A stretch of DNA of 64,000 nt from positions 1 to 64,000 of the forward strand of contig NW_026992300.1 of NCBI RefSeq assembly GCF_028769735.1. Direction: 5' to 3'. A model generated the notes under the pieces. That model saw nothing but the letters and a program-made list of their open reading frames with translations. It made no database searches and was not told where the DNA came from. Positions 31,506 to 43,235 of the stretch are shown in pieces; positions within the stretch are counted from its first letter, which is position 1, and each line of letters begins with the position of its first letter. Made by a program: the position numbers and the translations under genes. Origin of the DNA: Zonotrichia leucophrys gambelii. Taxonomy: Eukaryota > Chordata > Aves > Passeriformes > Passerellidae.

Positions 31506-34321
31506 TTAAGGAAGATTTCCATGACAATAAGTGTCTTTTAATGCTTCACTATGTACGTTTGATAAAGAGGTTAGTACAGCCATTCGTTGTAGTATTCTCC
31601 AGTTCCAAATTAACAATGTAATAGATAATCCTAAGCTTATCCCAACTAATATTAGTAAAACTAGAATAGGGTGGCACAACTTATCAAAGATTCCATTTGC
31701 AGTTGGTGATCACCCAAAGATCACATCTCACCAGTGATTATCTGTATTTTATTCTTTGTAGAACTCTGGTTATTTCCTTTGTATCATGTTGGACAGTAAT
31801 TAATGTTTTCTTTCCACTTTCTCGGATTTCTTTCAAGACTTCTAATAGGTCTTGGTGCTTAATTAATTGTTTTACCAATGTAAGGTTCGCCCCGATAGGG
31901 GTAGGTGGTAGTCTGTGATACATTGTGTAATTGGCTGTAATCAGCTGGTGGGATGTTACTGGTACCAAATACGAAAAATCACACCCAATAATCTTAACAA
32001 AATTACAAATACAAATACAGAGATTAGAATGGTTTCTACTAGACAGAATAACATCATTGCTATCAATTTGTACAGCAGCATAAGCAGTTCTCAAACATAC
32101 ACCCTTTTCCAGTATATACGAGCACAGTTTTCTGGTCAGTGACTGGATGAATTTCAAAGTGACAAATACTCTGTTCAGTGTCCAAACACATCCTGGGCAT
32201 TAGCAGTATTGCTTTCACAAATGAATCCCATTTGTTCTCTAGTAATGCAGGATTCTAAGTTTACTATCTGCCACTTTTCATTCATCTTTTCGTGCCCACA
32301 CTCTATGTTCTGAAGGATAGAGTGTTGTTTCTTCATGGTTTAATCTTAGGGCAATGATGGGATGGATAACATAAACAGTGGCATTACATATGGTAAGCAC
32401 AAAGGCAGTGGCCACATTAGAAATAGGATCATAGGTGAAATTCACTATAGTCCACCAGGATTAAAACTTCCTTTCAAAATCAATTGCATTATCCCATTCA
32501 ATTTTCTGAATTTCAGCTGGAAAATTACCTTCACCCCTTTCCTATATGATCAGAGCTGCTGTTGCTTGTATCCATAACTGTGCTTGTATACAACTGAAAG
32601 CTAAAGACACATTATCTTGAACTATACTAAGTGCTTCTACTATCAATTTGTGGTCTTGGTCCCCGGCCTGTTCATACTTCTTTACTTTGGCAGTACTTTT
32701 GAAATCTGTCACTGGCTAGCTCCTAATGCCAGTAGAGATTACTATAAAGGCTGCTTCAATTTTGTTAGGCTACCTGCTGCAGCAGCCAGTCTATTCATCA
32801 GTATTTCTGAATCAATTCCATTTAAAACTCCTAATCTTGTCCCTAATATGCCAGTTAGATGTTTGTTATGGGGAACAGGAACTGCTTTCTGTCCGTGATC
32901 ATCCCTCCCTGCCAGAGGGATGTGCTGGGCTCATACTACAAATTCAGACACACTTCACAAGTGTATGTGACAGAGGTTTAGGTCATACTTGAGACAGATG
33001 TTTGTTCTGAAATGTAGAGACTTCAGGGAATCTAACCTCTCCCTCTCCCTCCAAAGCACCTGATTTCTCAGATGTGTGGCAAACAGCAATGTCTCTCCTG
33101 GTCACCCACCTTGCCCTTAGCTAAGATCAAGCTGTGGACTGTGTTCAGGGCAGAAGATAATGGAGGGGAAATCTTGAGAGAAGAGCCTAAATTTATTGCA
33201 GTGCCTCAGAAGAAACTGGGATCAGGTTTCTGCTATTTGAAACACTCAGCACAAAAGTGATGCTCAAAATCTTACAGCTTGCTGCTGAGCTCTGAGGGGG
33301 TCTCTCTCTCTACCTCTTTTAAGCAGAATCCAACCGCCTCAGACTGGGACAATCACTGATCCAAATCTCAGTAGGAAAAGGGATAGCTATAAATAAGGAA
33401 AATCACCTTCCTTGCTTGGGTTAGTTTACCACCTGCAGTTCAGCACCATTTACCAGCCATTGCCTGGGGGGTTCAGCCAACCAGCTTGGAAAATGACTTA
33501 AGGAAACTGATTTCTTGGTGTTCCTGGTTCTAGGCACCAGGAGAGCTGGCTCCGTCCTTTCTTGTTCTGCTCCTGAGATATCCCTGTTTTTGTGACTATG
33601 TTTCCAGCCCTCAAAGGAAGTTTTTAAGAAGGAGGAGCAGGCTGGTTGGATTTTTGAGATGTTAATTTGCATTATCAACTCCACATGTTTGAGAGACCAT
33701 TCTGGATTGAATAATAGCTGTTGTTCAGTCACATTCTTTACTACGTTAGGTCTAAGTTTGGAGTTTGGGTAGAGTCTGAACTAGTATGGGGGGTATAAGG
33801 CCCCACTGTGGTAAAAAGTGCAGTGTCCGCTTTGAATTCTAATGAAAGTCTGACAGTAACTCGAGCTCAAAGGCAGGTCACTTCTACAGGCTGTATCAGG
33901 GTGAAATTACACCAACAGTCTGATTCACTTAGGTCATCACAGACTTCCTGGTGTTCATATACACCAGGGGAGGTTCAGACACTAATTACATCTGGTCTCT
34001 CATAAGCCATCCTATTGATGACTAAGCCCTTTACTTTGATTTCTTCTCCTCAGATTCCTTGAAGTCTTCACAGTTCCTGTTCTTGCTATTCTTACTCCTC
34101 ACATACCTGGTTCTCGTGGATTACTACAGTAGATATGTTTAATCTTTTATCTCAGAAGGTTTTCCCATGGATCCAGTATACTGATTAAATGCCAGGGACC
34201 AAGGCCATTCAGCATTGCTTTGGGTAGAGGTACTCTCTAGTTCTAAAACTTCCGTTATAATTCCATACAAAACAATTCTGTACACTAAAGTATGAGCTAC
34301 TCCCGACCGCAATATACTCAT
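31506..34321 (-). pseudogene. env: env of ERV-D, interrupted
   Basis: ATG at 34,321 (MSILRSGVAH) and the terminal stop near 31,506 align with ERV-C env. Many stops and frameshifts are present. The furin-site region is disturbed by about 690 bp of unrelated sequence between 32,862 and 33,555. The part at 31,738-32,157 shows the TM-proximal region open across the point where ERV-C has its frameshift, so the two copies carry different lesions. Confidence 0.85.
32862..33555. other. Unexplained insertion in ERV-D env
   Basis: On the plus strand ccagttagat (env) is followed by about 690 bp with no counterpart in ERV-C before env resumes at cctttcttgttctgctcctg. No retroviral, CR1 or satellite motif is seen and no target duplication is obvious. 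It includes a short tc-rich run near 33,300. Origin unknown. Confidence 0.6.
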
Positions 34322-34339
34322 TTTGCCCGAATAAGTTTT

Positions 34340-35470
34340 AGTCTCAGTTCATTGTCTCCTGGTGTCACTCCTGAAGGGGCTTCTGGGCCTTCTTCACCCG
34401 AGAGTGATGGATCCAGCATTCTGCTCCTTGATTTTGATTGCAGTGAAGGTGATGAGAGGTACTTGCAGTGGTCTCTCCCACTGTGGTTCCGAAGTCTTCT
34501 CTGTAAGAGACTTAACATATACATCATCCCCAGGCTATCCAACTCCCTGCTCCGAGTTCCAGCCACAAGTTTCTCAATTTCTCTGAGCTGTTTGCTTAAT
34601 GCCACCATGTAAGTGGACATTCTGGACATTCCCCTTGTATTCTATGGTCTTCTATAAGGCATTCCAAAAGGATTCAGCATTCCTTTAGCTCAAAAGGTTT
34701 AGTTTGAATTTGCAATAGTGCTAGTGGAAGAGCTTCTTGCCCCAGTCTTATGATTTGCTGCTTAATCAAATGATTCATTCTCTCCCCCTGGCCGCTTGAT
34801 TGGGGGCGATATGGGGTGTGAAGTTCTTAATCTATGCCCAGATGGCTACTAATCTGTTGCACTATTTTGGAAATGAAAGGTGATTCTTTATCTGAGGATA
34901 TTGTGGCTGGAACTCTGAAGCGTGGTATTATTTCTTGTAAAAATGATCTGGTCACCTCTTGAGCTTTGACAGTTCTGGTGGGGAATGTTTCTGGCCACCC
35001 TGAAAATGTATCTATTAATACCAGTAAATACTGATACCCCCCTTTCCTTGGGAGTTCTGAAAAGTTGATTTGCCACTGCTGTACAGGCCCATGGCCTCTC
35101 CCAGTCTGACCGAGTTTTGGCCCAGGGGTATTTTGAGGTTAGTCTGGAGGCAAGGATCACATTATCAGCTCACCTGAGTGATAGTGGCATATAGATTCCT
35201 GACAATGATACAACAGTCCTTTCAATCAGATGTGTGTTCTAGAAAGCCTGTGTGAATTACTACTTCAAAGTCAACACTTCATTCCAGTGCACTCTGTATC
35301 ACTCGCAGCCTTGGTAATTTTGAGAAAGGAGCTACACTCTATAAAAGGCTTTAAGTAATTAGGCCCTAGTGTGTTTTCTAGTGCCCTTCCTTCACTAGTA
35401 ACCACGAAAATGGGAAGGGATTACTAGCTCTCTTTCAATGGTAGCCCACCCCTTGCAGTTGTACGTCTCT
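34340..35470 (-). pseudogene. pol: Integrase region of ERV-D
   Basis: Minus-strand fragments resemble an integrase catalytic core and, at 34,380-34,500, the C-terminal SEPQWEGPFQVLLTT segment shared with ERV-C. The run from the RNase H end (about 35,545) to this segment is about 1.05 kb, which ERV-C lacks. Multiple stops and frameshifts make it inactive. Confidence 0.75.
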
Positions 35471-35499
35471 TTTGATTAGTATTATTGTATTATGGCTTA

Positions 35500-37270
35500 C
35501 CTTCGAGGAAAATCTGTACCTCACCCTTTGCTGCTTTCTTTGCCTCTCCATCCGCCAGCTCATTTCTTTCCTCCAATTTTAAGCTCACTCTCTGGTGTGC
35601 CTTAATATGCTTTTTCAGGTAGCTCTACTGCTTCCAGCAGCCGGATTGTCTCTTCTTTCCCTGTGAGGTCAGCAGTCCCCTCTCCTTCCAGATGGCTCCA
35701 TGTGCATGCACAACTCTAAATGCCTTTTGCTGTTTCTAAGGCACGGGTCCATGCATTTATCTCAGCATCCTGTGCAGAGGTACCTGTTGGTAAGGGTCCA
35801 GACTCTATTACCTCTCTGCAGGTAGTCACTGTGAACTTTGCAATGTCGCTTTCTTGTCAGTGAACCAGGTCTCTGCATCGTCCGGAGGAGTGTCCTTTAG
35901 ATCTGGGCGGCTGGAGTAGGTAGCTTCAGTGGTCTCTAGGCAATCATGGTGTACTGCTTCTCCTTGATTCCACTGAGAAAAGAAGCTGGGTTGACAATAT
36001 AAGTCACCACTATCTCTCCATCATCTTGCTCTACCATGATGGCCTGGTATTTCAGAAACCTCTCTGGTGAAAAGCCAGTGGCCACCCTTTACTTCCAGTA
36101 CTGCAGACACTGTGTGGGACACTAGCACAGTCATTTTTGTCCCAGGTCCCTCCGGTATGGACCCAAGTCTTGAGCCAATATTCCCAGAGCAATTCCTTGC
36201 ATGGAAAAATAGAGAGAATGCTTTACTTACATCTGGAAGTATCAAAGCTGGAGCCGACATGAGGGGACTCTCTAGCTGGCGAAAGGCCCATGTGGTGTCT
36301 CTTGTCCACTGGAGATCTCAGTTCCCATTGGCAATAAGAGCATAGAGGGGTCTGGAGATTACCTTCTGTTTCACTACCTGTGCCTTTTTCTTTGAGACTC
36401 TGTGTCCTTGGAGTCCTAGGAAATTCAAAAGGCTTACAGTCCAGGCTTCTCTCGCTTCTCTCGTCTGAGTGGCTACTAGAAGATCATCTATGTACTGCAA
36501 CAGCCTCCTTTCCTCTTGTGGAGCTTCCTGGGACTCTGGGTCTTTGCAAGCTGTTCTCCACTCGGAGTGGAGAATTTTGAAGCCTCCAGGCACATGGACT
36601 ATGTGAGCTTGTGTTTGAATGCAAAAATGTTCTGGCTGGCTTCGTGGATAGGGAGGCAAAAGAAGGCATCTCTTAGGCCTAAAACAGTGAACCAGGTTAG
36701 CTCAGGTGTTAAACAAGTTAGTAAGGTCTATGGATTTGCTACCACAGGGTACAAATTCTGTGTTATCTTATTGACAGCCCTTAATCCAGTACTACCAGTT
36801 ATTGGACTGATTCCTTCCTTACCTTCCTTTTGAGGGTACTACTCAGTTCTCACTGGTTGTGTTCTTTCATTAAGCTTGATGGGGGAGCATCCCATGGGGG
36901 AGCATCTTTCACTCTCCCTGGTGCAGCAGAGGCCCATACCCTTGAAAACACTTATTTACTTATTCTAATATCTCCTTACTAATGTCTTTCTTAATTTCAG
37001 TGTCTGTTAATATTAAGCCTAACATCTTTATATTATTTGCCTCCAGAGTAACCTTTCTCACTTGAGAATGTTTAGCAAATTGAGCGAATTGTACAAAAGC
37101 TTTTAGGTACACATAGTACACATGTTACTTTAAAGGTTTGCAAAAGTATGCCTTCTCAGACTGGCCCGTTGTTCATTCCCCTCACTACAACATAAACATT
37201 CTCCACAGGTACTAAAGCTTTATTTAAAACTGAACACATGACCCTTGTGCCGACAAAAATTCTTCCCTTT
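35500..37270 (-). pseudogene. pol: Protease, RT and RNase H remnants of ERV-D
   Basis: Protease lies near 37,130-37,270 with its DTGA motif changed (the Asp codon is GGC). RT remnants include LLQYIDDLLVATQTREA (36,460-36,520 region), so YIDD replaces the YVDD of ERV-C. A small deletion joins the RT part to RPLYALIANGN near 36,350. RNase H remnants lie at 35,520-36,000. It is broken by many stops. Confidence 0.78.
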
Positions 37271-37279
37271 TGGGAAGGT

Positions 37280-37715
37280 CACCTTTTCCCCTCCTCCCTT
37301 ACCTTGGGAGGAAGCCTTTACAAATCATATGTACTCATTTTGCGAACTGTGATTGCTTCGCATTTCAGCGTGATAATCCTTGCCTGATTTCATATGTTGC
37401 TATCTTATGCTGCATGCTGAACAACATGTTTGATTTGCTTTCTCTTTGCCTTGTTTTCCTTTTCAAGGGCCAAGACCAGAGAGCGGTCTGATCTCACGGT
37501 CTCTTTGTCATTCTGGGTGATTTCTTAAAACAAAAGACATTTCAGCATACAAAAACTATCCCATTTATCTTCCTATTATAAAACAGTACTAACAACAATG
37601 AAGCACTATAAATCTTTTTATTTTCTGAGCTGCTCTTACTGGCAACCTCCTCCCAGCGAGCTCCTCCCAAAAGGGGCTAATTTAGGAACCTGTTTGCTCT
37701 GGCCAGTTCTCCTTA
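37280..37715 (-). pseudogene. gag: gag matrix remnant of ERV-D
   Basis: The minus strand aligns with the ERV-C matrix region (for example the RNHPE-like and cysteine-containing segments), but the gag ATG is lost (ataagg in its place). The sequence then passes directly to protease near 37,280, so capsid and nucleocapsid, about 1 kb, are deleted. Confidence 0.72.
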
Positions 37716-37729
37716 TTTATTTCTCCTTG

Positions 37730-38230
37730 CCCTATCTCGCTTCCATTCAAACCTTTTTACAGATCTTCACAGTAGTTTCTCAGTTTTCCTCCTATACACA
37801 CAGCTCCAGGTGGCAGGTATCAGATGTGATTCTCACACACAAGCTCTAAGACCTTAGGTTCTGAATCTGCTTGACCAGAAACCTCTAATTTACACTCGGG
37901 GCGTGTACCCTGACACTTATTGGAACAACAAAACAGCAATACCAGTGTTTCTCATAAACACCGCACTGCAATAATACCTGCACATCCAGCTTTTGCCCAC
38001 AGGCCATTCCCGTGTTCCCTGGGGAGACAGGGCAGCCAGAGCTGTCCCTGTGCCCAGGGCACAGCCACTGTCACCTCACACAGTGTGCCAGCCTCTTGAT
38101 GTACCAAAGGCTCCCCACAATTGCTCACAAAGGCAGGTTATTCTGTTTGTTACAGAGAACTTTAAATCCCTACAGCAGATTGTTTCCAGTAAAGACTTAC
38201 TGCAGTACCAACTGAAGTCTCATAAATCTC
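37730..38230 (-). pseudogene. Pre-gag region of ERV-D
   Basis: Homologous to the ERV-C cysteine-rich frame (shared tttggtacatcaagaggctgg and ctggtcaagcagattcagaacc segments on the minus strand), with stops, loss of CXXC cysteines, a GC-rich insertion of about 105 bp near 37,985-38,090 and no TAATG junction. Confidence 0.7.
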
Positions 38231-39560
38231 ATAAGTCTCATTAACTAATTCATCTCATACACCTTCTATATAAACTCTGTTTTACAAAATATCAGTCTTT
38301 TCTAGTTCTCTTCTTGCACAATCTAATTAAGCACTGTGTCTACTTACACTTGTTTTGCTGCTTTGCAAAAAGGCTGTGCTAGTCACAGCCGAAACTCTAA
38401 TATGCCCACAGACACACGCACTCTCCCCCCCCCGCCTTTATCTCAAATTCACTAGAGCCAAGGCTTGAATTACTATGAGGGGGAGAATTCTTGGAATTCC
38501 TTTAACTCACTTTATCGAAGTTAAACATAAATCACCGTACTATAGTTCTCCTATGTAAAATGCTACTCTTGTTGCAACAAAATCTTAAAATCTCCACAAA
38601 CACCACTATACAATCTGAGAATCAAATTACCACAATGCAGCGGAAGAAAATCACCACACAAAATCACTGGGAAAGGGCATATTTCTCAAAGTGCTCACTT
38701 TTCTCAACACAACACAGCACACCATAATTCGGCATTTACTCAAATCAATTTTTCCTGGACACAATCAAAATAACAGCACACAGTCTAGAGATCAAGTCCA
38801 AACATCCAAGGCAAAGGAACTCTCTGAGCTCATACTCACGGTTAAAATGTACCAAATCTACACAAATCACTACATTCAAACACAATAAATACCATCACTG
38901 ACATTCCTCCATTCGCTTCTCCGCAGGGCACTTCTCTCCCTGCCCCCACAGCCTGCTGCAGTTGGCGCCTCTGGCCTCACTCAGCTGCTTCAAACACGGG
39001 GAGTACTGACCCCCCCCACACTGTAGGGCACTGTAGATTTACTCTCTTTTATACACCATACACTTATCACCTGCACGATCACAAACACAGTGCACTTGCC
39101 ACACACATTAACCATACAGCAACACAGTGTCCAGACATCACACACATGAACAAAACACACACGGGCTCACCAGTTCTGCTCTATCAGAACTATGAATCCT
39201 CAATACACACATACACGGGTTCACCCGGCTTACCCCCAAAGCCGCTAGCGGTCTGCTCTATCAGAACGATGAACCCCGTCTCTAATACAGCTGCTCTATC
39301 AGCTGAATCCCATCTCTAATACAGCTGCTCTATCAGCTGAACCCATGAACCCAGACGTCTCTGGGTGATTTAGTCCCTTTCTCTCCTTCCTCCCCCCCTG
39401 GGGCCCCATAGTACATACCGTATTCTCCTCCGCAGGCCAGCGGGTCGTTGTCTGTCCTCGCAGGTGGCAAGTTGAGACAAGCGGAGCCCCACCAGGAAAA
39501 AATCCTGGGGCGCGCCATGGAGGTCCGTCTATCCCCCCTGCCCCCGCGGGGACAGAGAAC
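38231..39560 (-). other. Leader region of ERV-D
   Basis: No gene. The region corresponds to the ERV-C leader, with ctgctctatcag motifs (39,176-39,310), a conserved tacggtatgtac donor-like site (39,410-39,421) and, further left, AT-rich sequence (38,280-38,900) with no clear ERV-C counterpart. Confidence 0.6.
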
Positions 39561-39578
39561 TCCTGGCTTGGCTCGCCA
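39561..39578 (-). other. Primer binding site, tRNA-Arg type (ERV-D)
   Basis: The minus strand tggcgagccaagccagga starts three bases from the LTR end and resembles the tRNA-Arg(ACG) 3'-end complement with one extra A. Confidence 0.68.
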
Positions 39579-39581
39579 AAA

Positions 39582-39976
39582 TGTTTTGCGGAGAAAAGAA
39601 GAAACCTCACAACTTGTAAAAGTTGTAAAGCCCGGTATGCCTTTATTACGACGCGCGCCGGACGCAAGACTCCCCAAAAGGGCATGCGTACCCCTGAAGA
39701 TTTCAGACCTCCTTTTATCCCCCTTCCAAATGCATATGCATACAGTTTCACAATAAGTTCATACATATTCATCTTGCATGACACTTAGCACTAATTCTTC
39801 TTTATCGGAGGAATTCCTAGGTCGGGGGCAGATTGACCTCGTGGTCTTTTCTGTTTTTCTTTCTCTGTCTCCTTGCTGTCTCTGGAACACGGCCTCTCCT
39901 TCAGCTTTAGCTCCACAGACCCTTCACCTCTCCCAGACACTTCACCTAGTTCAGGATGGATCCTTACTCTGTCTCA
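39582..39976 (-). mobile_element. 5' LTR of ERV-D
   Basis: 395 bp, TG...CA ends, close to the 3' LTR at 31,077-31,468. AATAAA is at about 39,641 on the minus strand and the TATA-like box near 39,713. Confidence 0.92.
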
Positions 39977-40390
39977 CCAGGGCCGGGTCAGGCCTTGGTT
40001 TGTGGTGGGGCAGAGCCCTGCTCCCAGCCCTGGCCTTGCAGAGCTGTCAATCACACAGTACGGGCAGTGCTAACATAGTTCTGATTGGCTGAGCTGTCAA
40101 TCAATCACACATCAGCCGCTGGTGCCTCCCATGGCTCTGATTGGACATGCAACTGGCAGTCTCACCCCAGGGGCGGACCCATGAAGGCCCAGGAGGTTAA
40201 AAGCCGGGGCATGAGGGCAGTCCAGGGTCTGGATCCTGCCTTCTCCTGTGGTTCCTCTCTTCTTGATGCTGGAACCCCAGCAGTTGGTACCTATGTGTGT
40301 GTTGTTCTATGGATCTTCTGTCTTTCTGTTGTTCTCTCTTTCTCCTCCTTCTAATCCTACTTACCTGGAACATTTTTGGGCAACTTCACA
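39977..40390 (+). other. LTR/promoter-like segment, inverted copy
   Basis: The continuation of the inverted block beyond ERV-D, matching 1-459 and 49,275-49,850 in reverse. In this orientation CCAAT-type motifs (ctgattggctgagctgtcaat, about 40,080; ctgattggac, about 40,138) precede a gttaaaag box near 40,195 and a transcribed-looking pyrimidine-rich stretch. No gene is linked to it. Confidence 0.5.
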
Positions 40391-41414
40391 TATTAAGGGT
40401 TAAAGGATTTTAGGTTAAATGTGTGGAAATCCAAGGCACAGGGAATATTTCTCTGTCTGCCCTGAGGTGTCCTGACCCCCAGAGACACACTGCCTTTCCA
40501 CTTCACCCATGGAGAGGACTTCCAAGACTTTGAGATAGATCAGAATTTACCAAAGTGTGAAATAGGTAATAGAGAGTACTATACTATGTTCCTTAGGTGA
40601 AAAATTTAGGTTTTGGGGTTATTAGTATGGTGTAGATAGGAAGCAAGATGGAGGAATTGGGGTGTAGGACCTGTCTTCTTCATCTGCTTTATTTTCTGCA
40701 CTGTTAGTAGCACAGGGTGATTGGTCAAGGAAAGCACAGTGCAGAGGTTATGTGGACAGTCAAGGGATGAGTTATTGGTAGATAAGTAGAAATAATGCAC
40801 CTTTCAAGTGTTTATTGGATGAGACAATGTTAAAAGAGCTTGAAACTGTACGTTTTGGGGCCATTTTGCAGTGCTTTTCCAGTGCACTTAGCCTGGTGTG
40901 GACAGCAATGCAAAACTTTAGATAAGACAACAATAAGAAGCTGAAGACCAAAAAAGTCCCTTGCATCTTTTTTTACCTGGCATAGAACTGCTACAGGAGG
41001 GATTCCGCCATCCAGGGACCCCCAAGAAAGGCCCAACATAAAACAAACATCAATAAATGGTGTTATCTGAGTGGATTTTTGAGGAAACACTTGGCTGACA
41101 ATGTTTGGAATAAGTTGGCTTTTTTCCATAAAATTGTTTGCTGAAGGGTGTTGTCTTAATTGGCCAGTCATGTGAAATGTGTTGATTAAAGGACCAGTGA
41201 GGTCCACCTCTAGCAAACCAAGGTATAAAAGAAGAGGATTGAAAAAACAGGTGGCTTTTAGCCCTTAGCCTTCTGATCTGAGTCTGTGCCATCTCTGATA
41301 CAACAGTGACATTTGGGCAGCTATGGGGACTGTTGGGAATCCTTTCTGCACGTTGTGACCCAACAGGAGTTTCCCTAATAAATTTTGCCTGAAGGTCCCA
41401 CTGTTCCCATGACA
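40391..41414 (+). mobile_element. LTR-like region with TATA and polyA signals
   Basis: No gene supported. The right half looks like an LTR: TATA (ggtataaaagaag, about 41,221-41,233), AATAAA at about 41,378 and an end cccatgaca at 41,414. The left end is not found, so 40,391-40,830 may be unrelated. The minus-strand frames show no known domain. Confidence 0.4.
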
Positions 41415-41418
41415 TGAA

Positions 41419-41730
41419 CCCCTGTGAGTGTCTGGGACATCCCGGCTCTTTGGCAGCCTGGGGACTCCTGGGATTTCACCGTAGAGCCCCCGTGAGTGCC
41501 TGTGAAAGATTGGTTCCTTTGAAGCCCAAGATCCCCTGGGATGTCACCATGGAATGGCTATGACTGCCTCTGACCACATGGCCCTTTACATTCCCCAGAA
41601 ATGCCTGGGAGGTCTCCATGGAGCCCCTGTCTGTGCCTGTGACATTCCAGCTCTGGAACAGCCTGGAGACACTTGCAAAGTCCCCATGGAACCCCTCTGA
41701 GGGCCTGTGACAAATCTGATCCTTAGCAGG
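41419..41730. repeat. 68-bp tandem repeat
   Basis: About 4.5 imperfect units start at 41,419, 41,487, 41,555, 41,624 and 41,692 (68-69 bp apart), with core atggagcccctgtgagtgcctgtgacat. Confidence 0.85.
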
Positions 41731-41857
41731 CAACCATCACCAGGACCCTGTTGCTAAGGTCACTTTCCATGGCAATCATCACCAGGACCCTGTTGCTATG
41801 GTCACTTTCCATGGCAACCGTCACCAGCCCCCAGTTGCTATGATCAGTCCCTTGGCA
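41731..41857. repeat. 42-bp tandem repeat with X-box-like half sites
   Basis: Units start at 41,731, 41,773 and 41,815 with core caaccatcaccaggaccctg and then ttgctatggtcactttccatgg. Each unit carries tgctatgg and ccatggcaa, similar to RFX half sites. Confidence 0.85.
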
Positions 41858-41924
41858 GCTTCATGGAGACCCCTTGCCAGTGGTGTTTGCCATTGACACC
41901 AGCTCAGGCCTGCAGCCAGAGCCC

Positions 41925-41938
41925 GTTGCCATGGCAAC
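41925..41938. promoter_or_regulatory. Perfect RFX X-box palindrome
   Basis: gttgccatggcaac is a perfect 14-bp palindrome equal to the high-affinity RFX consensus. It lies 68 bp after the 42-bp array of related half sites. Function here is unproven. Confidence 0.6.
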
Positions 41939-41965
41939 CATTGGCAGCCCCCATCCCCACGCTCA

Positions 41966-42245
41966 TGGGATCTCAGAACCACAGAATTGGCTGAGCTGGG
42001 AGGGACCCATCAGGATCCTCCAGTCCAACTGCTGGCCCTGCACAGGACACCCCAACAATGCCAGCCTTGGCCTGGCAGAGCTGTCCAAACGCTGCTGCAG
42101 CTCAGAGAGCCCTGGAGCTGGGACCCTTCCCTGGGGAGTCTGGGCAGGCCCCAGCAGCCTCTGGGAAAAAAATCTTTTCCTGACATCCAACCTGAGCCAG
42201 CCTTGATTCAGCTGCAGCCGTTCCCTCCACTCCTGTCCCTGAATA
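41966..42245 (-). mobile_element. CR1 LINE 3' end fragment
   Basis: cagaaccacagaattggctg, then gggagggacccatcaggatcctccagtccaac and later tcctgacatccaacctgagcc form the reverse complement of the common avian CR1 3' untranslated tail, so the element is on the minus strand. Confidence 0.8.
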
Positions 42246-43235
42246 TCCATGCCGAAGGAGAGGAGGATGCACCAGAAGAAAAGGGCAGCTGGGCTTCATC
42301 CTTCCACAGGGAAGAGGGGGGGCAGAAATCTCTCACCCTGCCTCTAGATGCTCCCACAGGGATGTGAAGGCTGATCCCAGAGCCCCAAGGGTCACAGTCA
42401 GGGTCGCCCTCAGGGAATTCTCACCTGGTATTGAGGGGCAGCGTGGGAGCACCTGGATCTTGGAGCACCCAGCTGCCCCCCATGTTTGGAGGTGCCTGAG
42501 GAGGGCTGGGATGTTGCCAGGGACATCCTGCAGTGACATCCCCCTGTCCCTCCCTGGGTGAGCTCAGTCCCAAACCTGACTCTGATCCTGGTCTCAATCT
42601 CACTCCATGTTGAGACAGACTCCCAGTTCTGTATTTAACCTCATCCCAGTCCCAGACTCATCCAGCCCCAGACCAAATCCCAACCCCAGCTCTAAAGCCA
42701 ATCTCATGTCTAGCCTTAACCCCAATCCCAGCTCTAGTCCAAATCTCAGCCCCAGCTCCAACCCCAGCCCCAATTGCAGCCCCTTCCTAAATCTTCAGCT
42801 GCAAACCAAATCCCAGGTTCTGCCGTTCTGGGGGTTTGCAGGTGTCTCTGTCCTTCTGAACCCGATGATGTTTGGGTGGGGTCACTGCAGGGTTGAGATG
42901 CACAGAGACCCCCCCGGCCTCCCCAGGTGTGAGAAGGTGGGAGAGCCCCCCCAGCCTCGAGCACCCTCAGCGGTGAGAGAGACACAGAGCCCCTGGTCCC
43001 CAGCCCTGCACAGGCATTCCCTGAGGTGAGAATTATGGAGACCCCCTGGGGAATGGCCTGGGATGAGAGGGATGTGGCAACCCCTGGGGAATGCCTTCGG
43101 GTGACAGGGACAGGGACAGCCCATGGGGAATGGCCTGGGGTGAAAGGGAAAAGGACAACCCCCCAAACCCCTCCCAAGCATCCCCCAGGGTGAGAGGCAC
43201 AGAGACCCCTTGAGCATCCCCTGGGCACTGGACAA
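42246..43235. repeat. Simple and tandem repeats between CR1 and 43.2 kb
   Basis: 42,246-42,600: nothing recognised. 42,600-42,800: ccaatcccagc-rich low-complexity tract. 42,900-43,225: 38-39-bp imperfect tandem units (gaatggcctggggtgagagg core). Open frames here follow the repeats and are not genes. Confidence 0.6.

Larger units (their letters stand above)
31077..39976 (-). mobile_element. ERV-D provirus with TSD ccag
   Basis: An 8,900-bp minus-strand provirus related to ERV-C. The target duplication ccag is at 31,073-31,076 and 39,977-39,980; the uninterrupted site (gtgtgaggccagggctgggt on the reverse of copy C near 49,830) confirms the insertion point inside the LTR/promoter-like segment. 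A 4-bp duplication fits gammaretroviral integration. All genes are broken by stops and indels and most of gag is deleted, although the two LTRs differ at only a handful of places. Confidence 0.93.

Noticed and set aside
40830..41415. Overlapping minus-strand frames of 128 and 121 codons
   Set aside because: They lie antisense to an LTR-like region with TATA and AATAAA and show no known domain.
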